Positions 61,034-64,000 of a stretch of DNA of 64,000 nt are shown here, one piece after another; within the stretch, counting starts at the first letter, position 1, and each line of letters opens with the position of its first letter. Source of the stretch: Undaria pinnatifida (lineage: Eukaryota; Sar; Phaeophyceae; Laminariales; Alariaceae); contig JABAKD010000008.1 in the NCBI GenBank assembly GCA_012845835.1, positions 16,483,223-16,547,222 of the forward strand. Direction: 5' to 3'. The notes under the pieces were generated by a model, which saw only the letters and a program-made list of their open reading frames with translations, made no database searches and was not told the origin of the DNA. Made by a program: the position numbers and the translations under genes.

Positions 61034-61796
61034 TTTAAAAAATGAAAATACACTCCAGCTGTGAGATCGAAGATTTCGTCGAAACTCATCTTTGCAAGCT
61101 GTGTGTGATACTCCGATCGCGCGCATTACGAGTTGTGTGTCCTCATTAAGTATATAGGTCGGCGACTCCCCTTACAACTACAGTGTAGCTATCAGGGTCA
61201 ACAGGATGATTTTAGTCAGTCTGTGCGCGAAAACTACATGAAACCCGTTTCTGAGGGGGACAAAATCTGACAGCTGTGAAGGGAAGTGTATCCTTTTATC
61301 AAGTGAATCTTGTAAGTCGAATAACCGGTGAGGGGGGTGGGGCGGAGTTTTGAAGGACGTGGGGGCCTGGTTTTGATCAAAAGCGAGCGGGTTTGGAGGA
61401 GGGGGGGGAAGGGGGCAATTTGTGCATGTAAGCAATAAATCCTTTCGAGGGGATAAATCTGACGGTTTTGGCACCAGTATATTATTGGGGGCGGGGGGGG
61501 GGGGGTTGGGGCGGCGGGGGGGGGGGGGCGTGTGGGGCAGCTCAATATGTGCGTGGAAACTATACATTATTTTGAGGGGATAAATGTGACGGTTTTGGAA
61601 ATAATACATCAGTTTATCATGTATATATATTATATCCTGGGGTAAGTCGTACAATCAGTGAGTAAAGAGAGGGTGGAGTGTTCGAGGGGGTGGGGTTGAG
61701 ATGGGTTGGGGGGGAGGTGGGGGGGGGTGGGGGCGGGGGGGGGGGTGGGGGGGAAGGAGAAAGGGCTTTAGGTGAGGGGTTTGTTATACGTGTGAA
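61034..61796. mobile_element. ~760-bp insertion in the older LTR, G-rich
   Basis: Left flank reads aatcatatat and the sequence resumes at 61797 after gaatcatatatatatag, so about 10 bp (AATCATATAT) appear on both sides. The insert begins with a segment related to the repeat at 14766-14850 (cgaaactcatctttgcaag). It then has three degenerate units with gaggggataaat.tgacgg (near 61252, 61446 and 61574) separated by very G-rich runs (61335-61550, 61680-61760). No coding sequence recognised. Confidence 0.5.
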
Positions 61797-62005
61797 TCAT
61801 ATATATATAGATAGGCTGTGTCTTCATCGGGTCATCCGAAAGCGAGCCTACGAGCGTACACCAGCCAAGAGAGCTGATGCACGCCAAATGCCACCTAAGT
61901 CCAATAGGTTATAGTCAACAGGTTATCAGCCTTGTCACGCGTCAACGCATCAAGCAGCTATCAATAGGTTATGGCCTCGAGAGCTTCATCTAAGAAACAA
62001 CAAAA
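61797..62005 (+). mobile_element. Older LTR derivative, right end and internal start
   Basis: Continues the older LTR (ataggctgtgtcttcatcgg to ctaagtccaata), then the internal start (ggttatagtcaacaggttat..., gcgtcaacgcatcaagcagc, gcctcgagagcttcatctaa). It is the inverted mirror of 52170-52395, forming the two arms of a palindrome. AT-rich sequence follows, as it precedes the left arm. Confidence 0.8.
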
Positions 62006-62138
62006 ATAAAATAATATTGATAATAATAACAAAAATATAATAAAAAAAATAAGAAAAAAATTAACAACAATAATAATCATTAATAATACATTCGAAAAAA
62101 TATAGGGTACAATATTATTATGAAAAAAATTATTAGTA

Positions 62139-62162
62139 CAGTCAAACCCCGCTTAAAGACGC
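62139..62162 (-). repeat. Terminal inverted repeat of a pogo/Tigger-like transposon
   Basis: CAGTCAAACCCCGCTTAAAG, preceded by TA, matches the CAGT... ends and TA target of pogo/Tigger elements. 62147-62162 can pair with 62184-62200 (gcgtctttaacgcgggg) to form a terminal hairpin with one bulged base. The other terminus lies beyond the window. Confidence 0.8.
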
Positions 62163-62715
62163 ATATCGGTGCTTTTTTTCAAGGCGTCTTTAACGCGGGG
62201 AATCGTCTTTGAGATTCCGGGGACGATAACGCACCATCCCCGGGGCCGATGGAGGCATAACATACATCAAAAGACGCGCCGTTGCAGCAGGTATACTATA
62301 ACGAAACGAGAATCCACAAATCTGACCGTCACAACGTTGCCGTGGTTGAAAGTGGAATGTACTTAAAAACCAAGTTTATACAGTAGTTGCCGCACCCCAC
62401 CGCCCGAAATAAAATGCTCCGAGAAGTGGGTTCAATGTTGCAGGATGAAGGTTATTATGACTGCAGTGAACTCTCTCTCTCGGTTGGTGTCGACTGTGTT
62501 TTTCTTATTATCTTCTCGTCCTCATGTTGGAAACATCGCCGATATATCATTCACCACCTCTGTTCCAACTTTGACATGTCAAATCCTACCTGATAAGGAC
62601 ACAGATGGACATCAACTCAGAAAAACGGTGAAGATAAACAACGCTAGACAACAACAAGAGAACCGTACATCACAAACAGGCCCATTGCTATATGCCCTCC
62701 ACAAAAAAAAAAAAA

Positions 62716-64000
62716 CTACCGCCCCCACATGTCGCCAAGAGTGGCCTGCACCTCGCCCCCCTGCTTCGCTCTTCGGTTGACTTGAGTTTCATGAGTGAAC
62801 GAATGCACAGTCCTCGAAAGAAGGTACAGGGTTTCGCTGTACTCGCCGTTCTTCCCTTTCGCGTTGAAAAAGGAGCGGCACTCCTCGAGGCGAGAGCGGA
62901 CGTCGGCCTCTGTAAGCGACGTTGTCATGCACGACTCTGGCCTACCGTCGCCTTCCTCTTCGCTGGACACATCGTCATCGTCACTGAGGGTCACGTTGGC
63001 AAGGTGCTCGTCTACAGCCTGCAGTTCCATTGCGATTTCTTCCTCCAACACCTCTGGGTCGTCCTCTACACTAAGCCACGTCTTCACTGCCTCACGCACT
63101 TCAGCCTCCGTGAGGCCAGGGGCTTCCTCGACGAACAAGTTGTCCGTCAACACTCGCGCCATGGACCTAGAGTCCGTGACGCTGGCTGGCATAGACATCT
63201 TGGACACCATTCCGCAGAGGTCGTCGATGATGGACGTGTCCTCCTTGTCCTCTCGGTCCAGCCGCGGGTCCTTGCCCTTGAGCGTGTTTTGGTGCTCCCT
63301 GGGAAGGATGTCGGCCTTGAGCCAGCACCTGATGACAGTCTGGCTCGAGAACCTCTCCCACTTCTCGGAAAGGATCTCCGTCACATCCAGCATTGTCGCC
63401 TGGCCTGCGTCGTTCAGGCCCCTGCACCCCCTGCGGAAAAGTACAATGAAAGAAAAGCAGGTCGATCGAAAGGTGAAAGTCTATCAATACGTAAAGGGTG
63501 GGTATTGTGGCTAGGGGGTTTCCGGTATCGGTGTCGAATGAACACACCGAAAGGCAGCACTAGATCGACGCATATAGTACTCGCCCGTACGGAGTAAAAC
63601 GGTACCTGCAGCTACATACAACAACACTTGGACACCTACTTACCTTCTGATTTTTCGCGCGCGCACTGCGTCCCAGACCTCGATGAGATCCGCCAGTCTC
63701 GCCACCATCTCGGTCTTGTACTGGGACTTGAGGGCAAAGAGGATCCCCATGTCCATGGGTTGAAAGACGGACGTGACGTTCGGGGGCAGGAAGATGATGA
63801 CGATCTGCGGGTCGTCGTTCTTGATCTTGTGGCCTGGGCAGTTGTCCCACAAGAGCACCACCTTCTTCCCAGTGGTCTTCTTCACGAAGGGGACGAACAC
63901 CTCGTCGAACCACCGCTGGCAGAGTGCTGAATCGAGCCAGGCACTTGGTTGGGAGAAGTAGGGGATTGGTGATCTGCGAACATGCCGGAAAACCATCGGG
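62716..64000 (-). CDS. Pogo/Tigger-like transposase, partial, two exons visible
   Basis: This family cuts and pastes DNA at TA sites with a DDE/D catalytic domain. The upstream exon (window edge or 63973 down to 63644) encodes PIPYFSQPSAWLDSALCQRW, then VVLLWDNCPGHK (second catalytic Asp) and PPNVTSVFQPMDMGI (third acidic residue), and ends AGAAG|GTAAGT. The intron is 63643-63431 (213 bp, ends CGCAG). The second exon (63430-62716) keeps frame across the junction and encodes NDAGQATMLDVTEILSEKWE, an acidic LSDDDDVSSEEEG region and a stop. A possible acceptor (TTCGCAG at 63974-63980) suggests a further upstream exon. The visible part has no stops. The N-terminal helix-turn-helix is outside the window. 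Whether the element is active cannot be told. Confidence 0.8.

Larger units (their letters stand above)
62139..64000 (-). mobile_element. Pogo/Tigger-like DNA transposon, 3' part
   Basis: Bounded on the left by the TA-flanked terminal repeat and continuing past the right edge. It holds the transposase exons on the minus strand and about 550 bp of 3' non-coding sequence (62163-62715) without other recognised features. It is inserted in the AT-rich block flanking the palindromic LTR derivative. Confidence 0.8.

Overview
The window looks like nuclear DNA of a eukaryote, most likely a brown alga or a related stramenopile. The evidence is genes split by short GT-AG introns, an ankyrin-type protein with the NGCPW-style repeats familiar from brown algal genomes, a sulfotransferase-like secreted protein, and a mix of MULE, Copia, DIRS-like, non-LTR and pogo/Tigger elements with long simple repeats. 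The lineage is inferred from protein style, not proven. There is no sign of prokaryotic operons, CRISPR arrays or rRNA. Nearly all of the 64 kb is repeat or transposon debris. Only one host gene looks plausibly intact.

Layout. About 0.5-12.2 kb: a broken Mutator-like (MULE) transposase gene (introns, DDE-type core, SWIM zinc finger, four in-frame stops). Its last exon runs into a 5.3-kb G-rich minisatellite of about 63 units of 84 bp, with a six-unit higher-order structure. 12.8-14.1 kb: an ankyrin-repeat pseudogene on the minus strand. 14.8-28.5 kb: sparse, with dispersed repeats, an unrecognised minus-strand gene-like stretch near 23 kb and a non-LTR retrotransposon relic at 24.7 kb. 28.5-35.3 kb: two AGT microsatellites flank a decayed DIRS-type tyrosine recombinase whose C-terminal half is amplified as four 488-bp tandem copies. 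36.4-37.4 kb: a second relic of the same non-LTR family. 38.5-40.3 kb: a two-exon sulfotransferase-like gene. 45.5-46.4 kb: a tandem repeat of about 240 bp.

47.4-62.0 kb is a nested stack: an inverted solo LTR; a large inverted repeat (arms about 1.1 kb, each built from degenerate ~245-bp units); an AT-rich block; and an older palindromic LTR derivative. Into that derivative a Copia element of 8,284 bp (52569-60852) has inserted, with 833-bp LTRs, a 5-bp target duplication ATGAT, a primer site of half-tRNA type, a purine tract and a disrupted gag-pol. 62.1 kb to the window end is the 3' part of a pogo/Tigger-like DNA transposon, with its terminal repeat (TA target, terminal hairpin) and a two-exon transposase on the minus strand that runs off the window.

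How parts relate: most coding signal belongs to selfish elements, and tandem amplification recurs inside them (the MULE C-terminus, the DIRS recombinase, the Copia gag-pol junction, the Copia integrase-RT linker and the Copia LTR). This internal expansion is the most distinctive property of the region.
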